A stretch of 64,000 bases of DNA from Planotetraspora thailandica (GTDB taxonomy: Bacteria > Actinomycetota > Actinomycetes > Streptosporangiales > Streptosporangiaceae): NCBI RefSeq assembly GCF_016863335.1, contig NZ_BOOR01000025.1:124001-188000 (forward strand), read 5' to 3'. The position numbers and the translations under genes are program-made. Of the stretch, positions 1 to 6,027 are shown in pieces. The stretch's first letter is position 1. Each line of letters starts with the position of its first letter. The notes under the pieces were generated by a model. It was not told where the DNA came from. It was given only the letters and a program-made list of their open reading frames with translations, and did no database searches.

Positions 1-148
1 GTCATCGCACATCCTTGTCGAGGGCGGGGGGCCTGCCGCATCGTCACCCTAGTGCGCCGTGAATCACCGGGAAATCACACATGGCCGGACGGCGAAGGGT
101 GATGAAACCCCCCTCGCCCGCCGGCCGTGTGCATGCCGCGCCCGGGCG
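1..148. other. left-edge intergenic region
   Basis: No complete gene is visible here. On the minus strand an ATG occupies positions 5-3, preceded by AAGGA at a workable distance, so a leftward gene may begin exactly at the window edge; only five bases of it are present, so this cannot be tested. The rest is the downstream flank of the leftward ABC exporter. I see no convincing hairpin. Confidence 0.3.
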
Positions 149-2020
149 TCAGGCGACGCCCTGCAGCCGTGTGATCGGCCGCCGCGACAGCCGGAACGGC
201 CGCGGCCGCTCCGGACTCCGCGGAGGTTCGAGCACGAGCTTTTCCGCCGTGTCCGGGACCAGGCGCAGGTCATGGGTGATCAGGATGGTCGTGCGCCCGG
301 CCATCAGCCGGCGCAGCGGCTCCATGATCCGCTGCGCGGTCGGCTCGTCGAGCCCGGTCAGGGGTTCGTCGAGAACCAGCACGGGAGTGTCGCGCAGGAT
401 CGCCCGCGCGATGGCGATCCGCTGCCGCTGCCCGCCCGACAGCAGCCGCCCGCGCTGGCCGACGGGCGTGTCGTACCCCTGCGGCAGCGCCCGGATGAAG
501 TCGTGCGCTCCGGCCTCCACCGCTGCCCTGACGATGTCCGCCCGGTCCGCCCGGTCCGCCCGGTCCGCACCCGGCCTGCCGTAGGCGATGTTGTCGCCCA
601 CGGTGCCCGAGAACAGGAGGTTCTCCTGCTGCAGCAGCGTGACGTGCTCGCGCAGCGTGTGGAACGGCATCTCGCCGATGTCGACGCCGTCGAGCAGGAT
701 GCGGCCGCCTGTGGGGTCGTAGAAGCGCAGCAGCAGCTTGGCCACCGTCGACTTGCCTACGCCGCTCGGCCCGGTGCACACGATGAGCTCGCCCGGCGAC
801 GCGGTGAACGACAGCCCGCTCAGCGTCGGCCGGCTCCTGTTCGGATAGGTGAAGTCGACGTCGCGGAACTCGACGAGACCCCGGCCGGGCGACGCGAGGC
901 CGGACGACGGAGCGCTCGCCACCGGTACGGCCGCGCCCGGCCGTTCGGCGACGGCGGGCGGGGTGTCGAGCACCTCGATGATGCGGTCGGACCCGGCGGC
1001 GGCCTCCGACACCGTGAGCGCGGTCTCCCCGAGCCCCCGCACGGTCGGATACAGGTAGGCCAGGTAGGCGGCGAAGGCCAGCAGCCCGCCCAGCGTGAGC
1101 CGTCCTGACGCGATCTCCCACGCGCCGACCCCGATGATGGTGAGCAGGCAGCCCGTCTCCACCACCTGTACGGCCGGGCCGTACAGGGCCGACAGCCGCG
1201 CCTGTGCGAGATTGGCGAGCAGCCAGCCGCGCCCGGCGGCGTGCAGCCGCTCGGACTCGGTCTCCTGCCTGTTGTGCGCCTGGACCAGCGCCTGGTTGGA
1301 CAACGCCTCCTCGATGGCGCTGTTCATCACGCCGTTGTTGAGGCGCTCACGCGCGGCCGCCTTCCTGAAGCGCCCGGTGAAGCCCTTGGACACGAGCACG
1401 AACGCGGGGATCAGTGCGAACGTCACCAGCGCGAGGTCCCAGCGCAGGAACACCGCGGCCGTGGCGAAGAAGACCACGCTGATCAGGGCCGTGATCAGCC
1501 GGATGAGACCGGAGACCACCAGTTCCTCGATGGCCTCGATGTCGTCGGTGAGCCTGGCCATGATGTCGCCGAGCCGCCGGTTGTCGAAGAAGTCGGGCGT
1601 CAGTGTCTGCAAGTGGTCGAAGACGCCGTCGCGCAGGCGCAGCAGGAAGCGCTCGCCGCCGACCGCGGCGGCGTATGCGCTCGCGAACGACGCCCCGGCG
1701 GCCACGGCGGCGAGGGCGATCCAGGCCGCCGCGGGTCTCCAGAACGCGCCGAGATCCCCGCTGCCGAGGACCTCGTCGGTGATGCGCCCGAACAGGCTGA
1801 TGGCCACGACCTCGCAGGCCGTGGCAACGATGGCGGCGACCACGCCGACGACGAAGAACCGGCGCAGGCCCCGGGTGTAAGGCCAGAAGCGCCGCAGGCT
1901 CTTGCGGATCGGGGCGAGCGGGGCGACGTCCGCGGCATCGGACCCCGCGCGACCCGGCGGGAATGGGGGGAGCCGGCGGGTGACCCGCCGGCTCCCTTCT
2001 ACTTGTGGCAGGGAACTCAC
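149..2020 (-). CDS. ABC exporter, fused membrane and ATPase domains
   Basis: Half-transporter of the ABCB/MsbA type: an N-terminal membrane domain (roughly residues 35-320) followed by an ATPase domain with Walker A GPSGVGKST near residue 420, signature LSGGQRQR near 525 and Walker B VLVLDEP soon after. It should work as a homodimer or with another half-transporter to export a substrate I cannot identify. The start is inferred: the GTG at 2020-2018 overlaps the TGA of the upstream 36-codon ORF (GTGA), giving 623 residues. There is no Shine-Dalgarno of its own, and no in-frame ATG, GTG or TTG occurs between it and the first membrane helix. The N-terminal 30 residues are Arg/Pro-rich and span a perfect DNA hairpin. 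A longer in-frame start at 2065 is possible. Confidence 0.9.
   Translation of the reverse strand: MSSLPQVEGSRRVTRRLPPFPPGRAGSDAADVAPLAPIRKSLRRFWPYTRGLRRFFVVGVVAAIVATACEVVAISLFGRITDEVLGSGDLGAFWRPAAAWIALAAVAAGASFASAYAAAVGGERFLLRLRDGVFDHLQTLTPDFFDNRRLGDIMARLTDDIEAIEELVVSGLIRLITALISVVFFATAAVFLRWDLALVTFALIPAFVLVSKGFTGRFRKAAARERLNNGVMNSAIEEALSNQALVQAHNRQETESERLHAAGRGWLLANLAQARLSALYGPAVQVVETGCLLTIIGVGAWEIASGRLTLGGLLAFAAYLAYLYPTVRGLGETALTVSEAAAGSDRIIEVLDTPPAVAERPGAAVPVASAPSSGLASPGRGLVEFRDVDFTYPNRSRPTLSGLSFTASPGELIVCTGPSGVGKSTVAKLLLRFYDPTGGRILLDGVDIGEMPFHTLREHVTLLQQENLLFSGTVGDNIAYGRPGADRADRADRADIVRAAVEAGAHDFIRALPQGYDTPVGQRGRLLSGGQRQRIAIARAILRDTPVLVLDEPLTGLDEPTAQRIMEPLRRLMAGRTTILITHDLRLVPDTAEKLVLEPPRSPERPRPFRLSRRPITRLQGVA
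542..568. repeat. 9-bp tandem repeat, three units, inside the ABC exporter
   Basis: CCGGTCCGC occurs three times head to tail. In the exporter frame it encodes repeated Ala-Asp-Arg, in the ATPase helical subdomain shortly before the LSGGQ signature. Copy number changes would add or remove three residues without a frameshift. Confidence 0.8.
1968..1996. promoter_or_regulatory. perfect 13-bp inverted repeat, candidate attenuator
   Basis: GGGAGCCGGCGGG and CCCGCCGGCTCCC are separated by only TGA. The hairpin lies just downstream (minus strand) of the 36-codon ORF and inside the predicted first codons of the ABC exporter. It has no T-tract. It could act as an intrinsic terminator or a ribosome-sensitive structure controlling exporter expression; this is inference. 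Confidence 0.6.
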
Positions 2021-2127
2021 CACCAGCACCGGCGCCTGCAGCGCCACCGCCGGCGACAGCCGCACCTCCGCCAGCCACCCCAGCTACTGGTGCTGCTCCC
2101 CGTGGGGAAGAGGGTGCTAATGCTCAT
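2017..2127 (-). CDS. 36-residue Arg/Cys/Trp-rich upstream ORF
   Basis: Short ORF with a strong ribosome binding site (GGGAGGG four bases before ATG). It begins MSISTLFPTGSSTSS and ends WRRCGCRRRWRCRRRCWW. Its TGA overlaps the GTG start of the ABC exporter, so exporter translation is probably coupled to it. The C-terminal half holds ten Arg, four Cys and four Trp in 18 residues, which is unlike ordinary proteins. It could be a regulatory leader peptide sensing ribosome stalling, or a secreted or modified peptide handled by the exporter. No modification enzyme is nearby, which favours the leader idea. The strong start signal and overlap support translation; homologues are unknown to me. Confidence 0.55.
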   Translation of the reverse strand: MSISTLFPTGSSTSSWGGWRRCGCRRRWRCRRRCWW

Positions 2128-2138
2128 CGATCCCTCCC

Positions 2139-2165
2139 TTGTCAGTTTTTCACGAGGTCTGACAA
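2139..2165. promoter_or_regulatory. inverted repeat TTGTCAG-N13-CTGACAA
   Basis: A perfect 7-bp inverted repeat lies immediately upstream of the ribosome binding site of the 36-codon ORF. Its position suggests an operator or a 5' leader hairpin for the exporter transcript. The cognate regulator is not evident nearby. Confidence 0.45.
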
Positions 2166-2682
2166 ACGGGACATTACCCCCGATAACGTCACAAATCGCC
2201 GGGAAAGTGCCGATTGGCGCTGGTTTTTAGCCATTCCTTCCCGAAGGGCGATCTCGTCGGCCGCAGAAAGCGCCGGGAATGTACCTCGTCACTGGTTTAG
2301 GGCCCGGTCGCCAAAGCGAAGATCAAAGCGCTTTCAGGACTGGCTCGGTAATTTCGCGTCGAACGTCGGCACGGCACGGGCCGCCCTGGCCGGAAAGCCC
2401 GGCGCACACGGGCATTCACGTGATCGGCCTGAGCGGGTGTGACTCCAGCCAGGGCCCCTCCGGCGTACGGCGGGGCCGTCCCGGGTGGCGGGCGGGAGGG
2501 AGACGGATGGGCCGCCGGCATGAGACCCGGGTGTGCGGGGTGCGAAGACGAGGGCATTTCCGCACCTGCTCGAGAGGGCGGAGAGCCGCCATTCAGAAAC
2601 CGTACGGAATTCCGTTCGGTTTTAGCGCTTCACCACGGGAGACCCGCCGCGGACGGTATTCATGACGAGCCGGAACCCGAAT
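2166..2682. other. 517-bp region without a supported gene
   Basis: Composition is locally less G+C-rich and no frame shows convincing coding character. A 30-codon minus-strand ORF (2142-2234) starts with ATG directly after GGAAGGA, a spacing too short for good initiation. The region probably holds the promoter of the exporter transcript and the downstream flank of the GroES-like gene. One strong palindrome is listed separately. Confidence 0.4.
2597..2622. promoter_or_regulatory. 26-bp near-perfect palindrome
   Basis: AAACCGTACGGAA followed directly by TTCCGTTCGGTTT forms a palindrome with a single mismatched pair and no spacer. This is the shape of an operator for a dimeric regulator (TetR, GntR or MarR type). 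No gene starts close by, so its target is unclear. Confidence 0.4.
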
Positions 2683-2702
2683 TCCAGAAGTGTGATTCTG
2701 GA
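2683..2702 (-). terminator. hairpin downstream of the GroES-like gene
   Basis: TCCAGAA and TTCTGGA are separated by six bases, about 40 bp beyond the GroES-like stop codon in its direction of transcription. The stem is short and lacks a T-tract, so termination is plausible but unproven. Confidence 0.35.
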
Positions 2703-2742
2703 GGAACGAGCAGTCGGCGTCGCGGGACCGCGAGGGGAACGG

Positions 2743-3063
2743 TTACAGGTACAGGCCCGTGCCGTGGTCGGTCTGCTGCGTCGCGACGGCGTGCAGGTCA
2801 CGCTCCCGCATGACGAGGTAGACCTGGCCTTGCACCTCGACCTCGTCCTGCTCCTCGGGGTTGAACAGCACCTTGTCGCCGGCCTTGACGGCGCGCACGC
2901 TGGAACCCGCGCCGCAGACCTCGCCCCAGACGAGCCGGTTGGCCATCTTGACGGTGGCGGGGATGACGATGCCCGCGCTGCTGCGGCGTTCCTCGGTGTC
3001 CGGCTCCACCTTGACCATGACGCGGTCGTGGAGCATCTGGATCTCGAACTTCGGGTCGGGCAC
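2743..3063 (-). CDS. GroES-like chaperonin family protein
   Basis: A 106-residue protein with the Cpn10 fold pattern: LHDRVMVKVEPDTEERRSSAG at the N-terminus, then GEVCGAG and AVKAGDKVLFNP. Actinobacteria carry such stand-alone GroES-like proteins in addition to the true groES of the groESL operon; no groEL is nearby here, so it is probably the divergent paralogue rather than the essential co-chaperonin. The mobile-loop region carries the sequence TEERRSSAGIVIPAT. It lies 69 bp downstream of the RlpA-like gene on the same strand and may be co-transcribed with it. ATG is the natural start. Confidence 0.8.
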   Translation of the reverse strand: MPDPKFEIQMLHDRVMVKVEPDTEERRSSAGIVIPATVKMANRLVWGEVCGAGSSVRAVKAGDKVLFNPEEQDEVEVQGQVYLVMRERDLHAVATQQTDHGTGLYL

Positions 3064-3132
3064 GGTGGAAGTTTACGCGTGCGGCGTGCGACTCCGGTCA
3101 TCGCCGGCCGGCGCCGGGCCGGTGGGACGGGG

Positions 3133-3714
3133 TCAGCCGCGTCCCATGGCGAGGTCGTAGCCGGTGCCCGAATGCCGGTAGACGCGGCCGGTTCCCCATG
3201 ACAGGACCTGGAACTTGACGTGCACGCTGTTGGACCGCGCGCCGGTGAGCCCGGCCATCATCTTCTCCGACAGGTCGACGATCGCCGGGATGTCGTGTTG
3301 CGCGACCGCCCATTCCGCCGGGCCGAAGTCCTGCACGACGCCGACGGCGCTCCTGCCCTCGTAGGAGATGCGCACCCTGGTGCCGAGCGGCCAGTAGGGG
3401 CTCGCGATCGTCTCGTAGCTCATCGGCAGCCCTGACGCGGTCCCGGAGTCCCAGAAGGAGGTGGCCGTCGCCGTACCGGACGGCAGGTGCGGGGCCGGTG
3501 ACGGGGCGGCCTGCGCGGGAGACGGCGCGGGAGACGGTGAGGCGGCCGACGCGGCGGGATAGGGGAGGGGAGACATGATCATGGCCTGGGCGGCCGGTGT
3601 GGTGGCGGCGCAGGCCGCCACAGTGAAAAACGCCGTGAGAAACGCCGAGAGAAACGCGGTGAGGGAAGCGGAGAGGGACGCGGTGAGGAACGCCTGACAC
3701 GTTCGCTTGTGCAT
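3133..3714 (-). CDS. RlpA-like double-psi beta-barrel secreted protein
   Basis: A 193-residue exported protein. The N-terminus is MHKRTCQ followed by six degenerate four-residue hydrophobic repeats, then VAAC, which resembles a lipobox, and an Ala-rich segment also compatible with ordinary signal peptidase cleavage. A Pro/Ala/Ser linker (about residues 50-80) leads to a double-psi beta-barrel domain of the RlpA/expansin type (TSFWDSGTASG, LGTRVRISYEGRSAVGVVQDFGP, IVDLSEKMMAGL). RlpA proteins bind or cleave peptidoglycan glycan strands. A barrel Asp is present in VVQDFGP. Enzyme activity cannot be judged from sequence alone. The 190-bp leader and the repeat-encoded signal peptide are unusual. 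Confidence 0.8.
   Translation of the reverse strand: MHKRTCQAFLTASLSASLTAFLSAFLTAFFTVAACAATTPAAQAMIMSPLPYPAASAASPSPAPSPAQAAPSPAPHLPSGTATATSFWDSGTASGLPMSYETIASPYWPLGTRVRISYEGRSAVGVVQDFGPAEWAVAQHDIPAIVDLSEKMMAGLTGARSNSVHVKFQVLSWGTGRVYRHSGTGYDLAMGRG
3623..3694. repeat. six 12-bp tandem units encoding a signal-peptide core
   Basis: Six contiguous degenerate 12-bp units (consensus GTGAGRRACGCS on the plus strand) encode the tetrapeptides AFLT, ASLS, ASLT, AFLS, AFLT and AFFT in the RlpA-like protein. Each unit keeps the frame, so slippage would lengthen or shorten the hydrophobic core by four residues. Confidence 0.85.
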
Positions 3715-4044
3715 GGGGGTCCTTTCGCTGCGATCGCACCCGCGGGGGAGCGGGCGCCGTCGCGGAAGGCCTCCGTTAGGTCGGCGGATGCGGCGCGGCG
3801 CGTGGGCACTGCGGCCCAGGCGCGGCGTGCGTGTGATCGGGCGGGGGCGACACGTTCCCGTGGGGCCGGGAACACGACGGCTTTACGATCTGGGGGGATG
3901 TTTCATGCCAAAGCATGACTAATGCGCCAACTATAACTAAAGAGAGGGTAAACGGGGCAAAGCACGCTAATCGGATGGTAGATCTATCTTGTCCGGATTC
4001 GCCCGCTCTGGCCGTACGGTGAGCGGGCATGGCAAGATCGCAGG
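3715..4044. promoter_or_regulatory. divergent intergenic region with AT-rich promoter zone
   Basis: Divergent region between the RlpA-like gene and the DUF1349 gene. An AT-rich stretch at about 3895-3985 is the likely promoter area for both. It contains the perfect inverted repeat TCATGC-CAAA-GCATGA (3903-3918). About 190 bp of G+C-rich sequence separates this from the RlpA-like start, so that transcript probably has a long leader. I looked for the conserved blocks of the c-di-AMP riboswitch that often precedes cell-wall hydrolases in actinomycetes and did not find them. Confidence 0.4.
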
Positions 4045-4590
4045 ATGTCGTTCGACGCCTGGAAGTGGATCAACGAGCCTCGTGACTGGGACACGGAGGA
4101 CGGGCTGCGCGTGGTCGCGGACCCCGACACCGACCTGTGGCAGAAGGCGCACTACGGATACTCCTTCGACACGGCCCACATGTTCGGCCGCCAGATCGAG
4201 GGAGACGCGCGGGTCACGGCGACCTTCTCCGCGCGTTACGCCGATCAGTACGACCAGGCCGGCGCGATCCTCCGCATCGACGAGGAGAACTGGATCAAGG
4301 CGGGCGTCGAGTTCGTGGACGGCGCCCACCAGCTCAGCGTGGTCGTCACCCGCGGCTTCTCCGACTGGTCGGTGACCGCCGCCCCCGGCGTGCCCGCCTT
4401 GGTGACCGTCGACCTCGAACGCTCGGGCGACGCCGTGACGGTCCGGTACGGCCTGGACGGCGCCGAGCCGGTGCACATGCTGCGCCTGGCCTACTTCCCG
4501 CCGGGGGTGCCCGCGATCGCCGGCGCGATGTGCGCCGCACCCAGGGGCGCCGGATTCGAGACCAGGTTCACCCACCTGTCCGTCTCCTGA
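4045..4590 (+). CDS. DUF1349 domain protein
   Basis: A 181-residue single-domain protein matching the DUF1349 (concanavalin-like jelly-roll) pattern: WKWINEP near the start, DLWQKAHYGY, QAGAILRIDEENWIKAGVEF and the C-terminal FETRFTHLSVS. Family members are small beta-sandwich proteins of uncertain biochemical role, some linked to carbohydrate binding. It has no signal peptide or membrane segment, so it is cytoplasmic. The start is the ATG at 4045 preceded by CAGG. The next gene follows after 58 bp on the same strand, so the two may share a transcript. Confidence 0.85.
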   Translation: MSFDAWKWINEPRDWDTEDGLRVVADPDTDLWQKAHYGYSFDTAHMFGRQIEGDARVTATFSARYADQYDQAGAILRIDEENWIKAGVEFVDGAHQLSVVVTRGFSDWSVTAAPGVPALVTVDLERSGDAVTVRYGLDGAEPVHMLRLAYFPPGVPAIAGAMCAAPRGAGFETRFTHLSVS

Positions 4591-4648
4591 GCAGGCGCCC
4601 CGGATCCCACAACTCCTGCGCCGGGGGCGAAAGCCGTACAGTCGCCGC

Positions 4649-5944
4649 ATGGACGACATCACCCCAGCGAGCGGCCATCTGACGAACGCCGAGGCCGCGG
4701 TCCTCGACGCCGTCGACGAGGCGGAGACCGTGCGCCTGCTGGCCGAACTGGTCCGCGTCCCGAGCGTGACGGGCACGGACGCCGAGTCCGACCTGCAGGA
4801 CCGGTGCGCCCGCATGCTGGCCGAGTGTGATCTCGACGTCGACATGTGGAGGCTCGACCTCGACGGGCTCCGCTCCCGCGACGGCTTTCCCGGCACGGAG
4901 GCCGAACGCGCCGAGGGTTACGGAGTGGTCGCCGTCACCGAGGGCGAGGGCGTCCCCGCGCTCGTCCTCCAGGGTCACGTCGACGTCGTGCCGATCGGCG
5001 ACCCGGCCAAATGGGAGGGGCAGGACCCGTTCGGCGCCCGCGTGAGCGGCACCACGCTGCACGGCCGGGGCGCGTGTGACATGAAGGCCGGTCTCGCGGC
5101 GAACATCGCCGTCGTCCGGGCGATCCGCCGGTCAGGCGTACGGCTCGCGCGCCCGCTCGCCCTGCACTGCGTTGTGAGCGAAGAAGACGGAGGGCTGGGC
5201 GCGTTCGCCACGCTGGCCCGGGGCCACACCGGCGAGGCGGCGGTGATCGCCGAACCCACCAGCGGCAAGATCATCACGGCGGCTGCGGGTGCCCTCACGT
5301 TCCGCCTGGAGGTGCCGGGGAAGGCCGCGCACGGTGCCACCCGCTACGAGGGCGTCAACGCGGTCGAGGCGTTCTGGCCGGTCTTCCAGGCCGTGCGCCG
5401 CCTGGAGCGGGAGCGCAACCGCGACCCGCATCCGCTGTTCGCCGGCAACCCGACGCCGTACCCGATCGAGATCGGCACCGTGCACGCGGGCGACTGGTCC
5501 AGCAGCGTGCCCGACCTGCTGGTGGCCGAGGGACGGCTCGGCGTGCGCCTCGACGAGGACCCCGCCGACGCGCGCGCGGCCTTCGAGCGCACCCTGTCGG
5601 AGCTGGACGATCCCTGGCTGCGGGCTCACCCCGTCACGGTGACCTGGCCGGGCGGGCAGTTCGCGAGCGGTCGCCTGCCCGAGGGACATCCGCTGCTCGC
5701 CGAGACGGCCCGGGCGGTCGCCGACGCCGGCGGCGCGCGTCCCGGCACGCATCCCGACACCGCGGCCGCGCCGTACGGCAGCGATCTGCGCCTGTACGCG
5801 GCGGGTGGCATCCCCACCCTGCACTACGGCCCGGGCGACGTACGGCTTGCGCACGCCCCGCGCGAGCAGGTCGACCTGCGTGAGCTGCGCGACGTCACGC
5901 GGGCGCTGGCCCTGCTTGCCCTGCGCCGGTGCACCGTGATCTAG
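4649..5944 (+). CDS. M20 family metallopeptidase (ArgE/DapE/CPG2 type)
   Basis: A 431-residue cytoplasmic zinc-dependent deacylase or peptidase. Metal and catalytic motifs are in order: GHVDVVPIG (His near 110), GRGACDMKAG (bridging Asp near 143), SEEDGG (catalytic Glu and ligand near 180), AEPTSG, and a final His ligand in LAHAPREQ. The central part forms the dimerisation domain (AAGALTFRLEVPGKAAHGA). This resembles acetylornithine deacetylase or succinyl-diaminopimelate desuccinylase-like proteins, but the substrate is not predictable and no arginine or lysine genes are nearby. The ORF ends 83 bp before the convergent helicase-associated gene. Confidence 0.85.
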   Translation: MDDITPASGHLTNAEAAVLDAVDEAETVRLLAELVRVPSVTGTDAESDLQDRCARMLAECDLDVDMWRLDLDGLRSRDGFPGTEAERAEGYGVVAVTEGEGVPALVLQGHVDVVPIGDPAKWEGQDPFGARVSGTTLHGRGACDMKAGLAANIAVVRAIRRSGVRLARPLALHCVVSEEDGGLGAFATLARGHTGEAAVIAEPTSGKIITAAAGALTFRLEVPGKAAHGATRYEGVNAVEAFWPVFQAVRRLERERNRDPHPLFAGNPTPYPIEIGTVHAGDWSSSVPDLLVAEGRLGVRLDEDPADARAAFERTLSELDDPWLRAHPVTVTWPGGQFASGRLPEGHPLLAETARAVADAGGARPGTHPDTAAAPYGSDLRLYAAGGIPTLHYGPGDVRLAHAPREQVDLRELRDVTRALALLALRRCTVI

Positions 5945-6027
5945 GGGGCCCACTCAGCGTACGTTCAGGATGCACGTGCAGCTTCCCGATGCACCGCCTA
6001 CGGCGTCTTCCCGGCGAACCAGCGGGG

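Noticed and set aside
2142-2234. 30-codon ORF upstream of the Arg/Cys/Trp-rich ORF
   Set aside because: The SD-like GGAAGGA directly abuts the ATG, leaving no proper spacing, and the product has no distinctive feature. It could still be a second leader ORF.
3715-4044. c-di-AMP (ydaO-type) riboswitch before the RlpA-like gene
   Set aside because: Genomic context fits, but the conserved sequence blocks of that riboswitch are not present.
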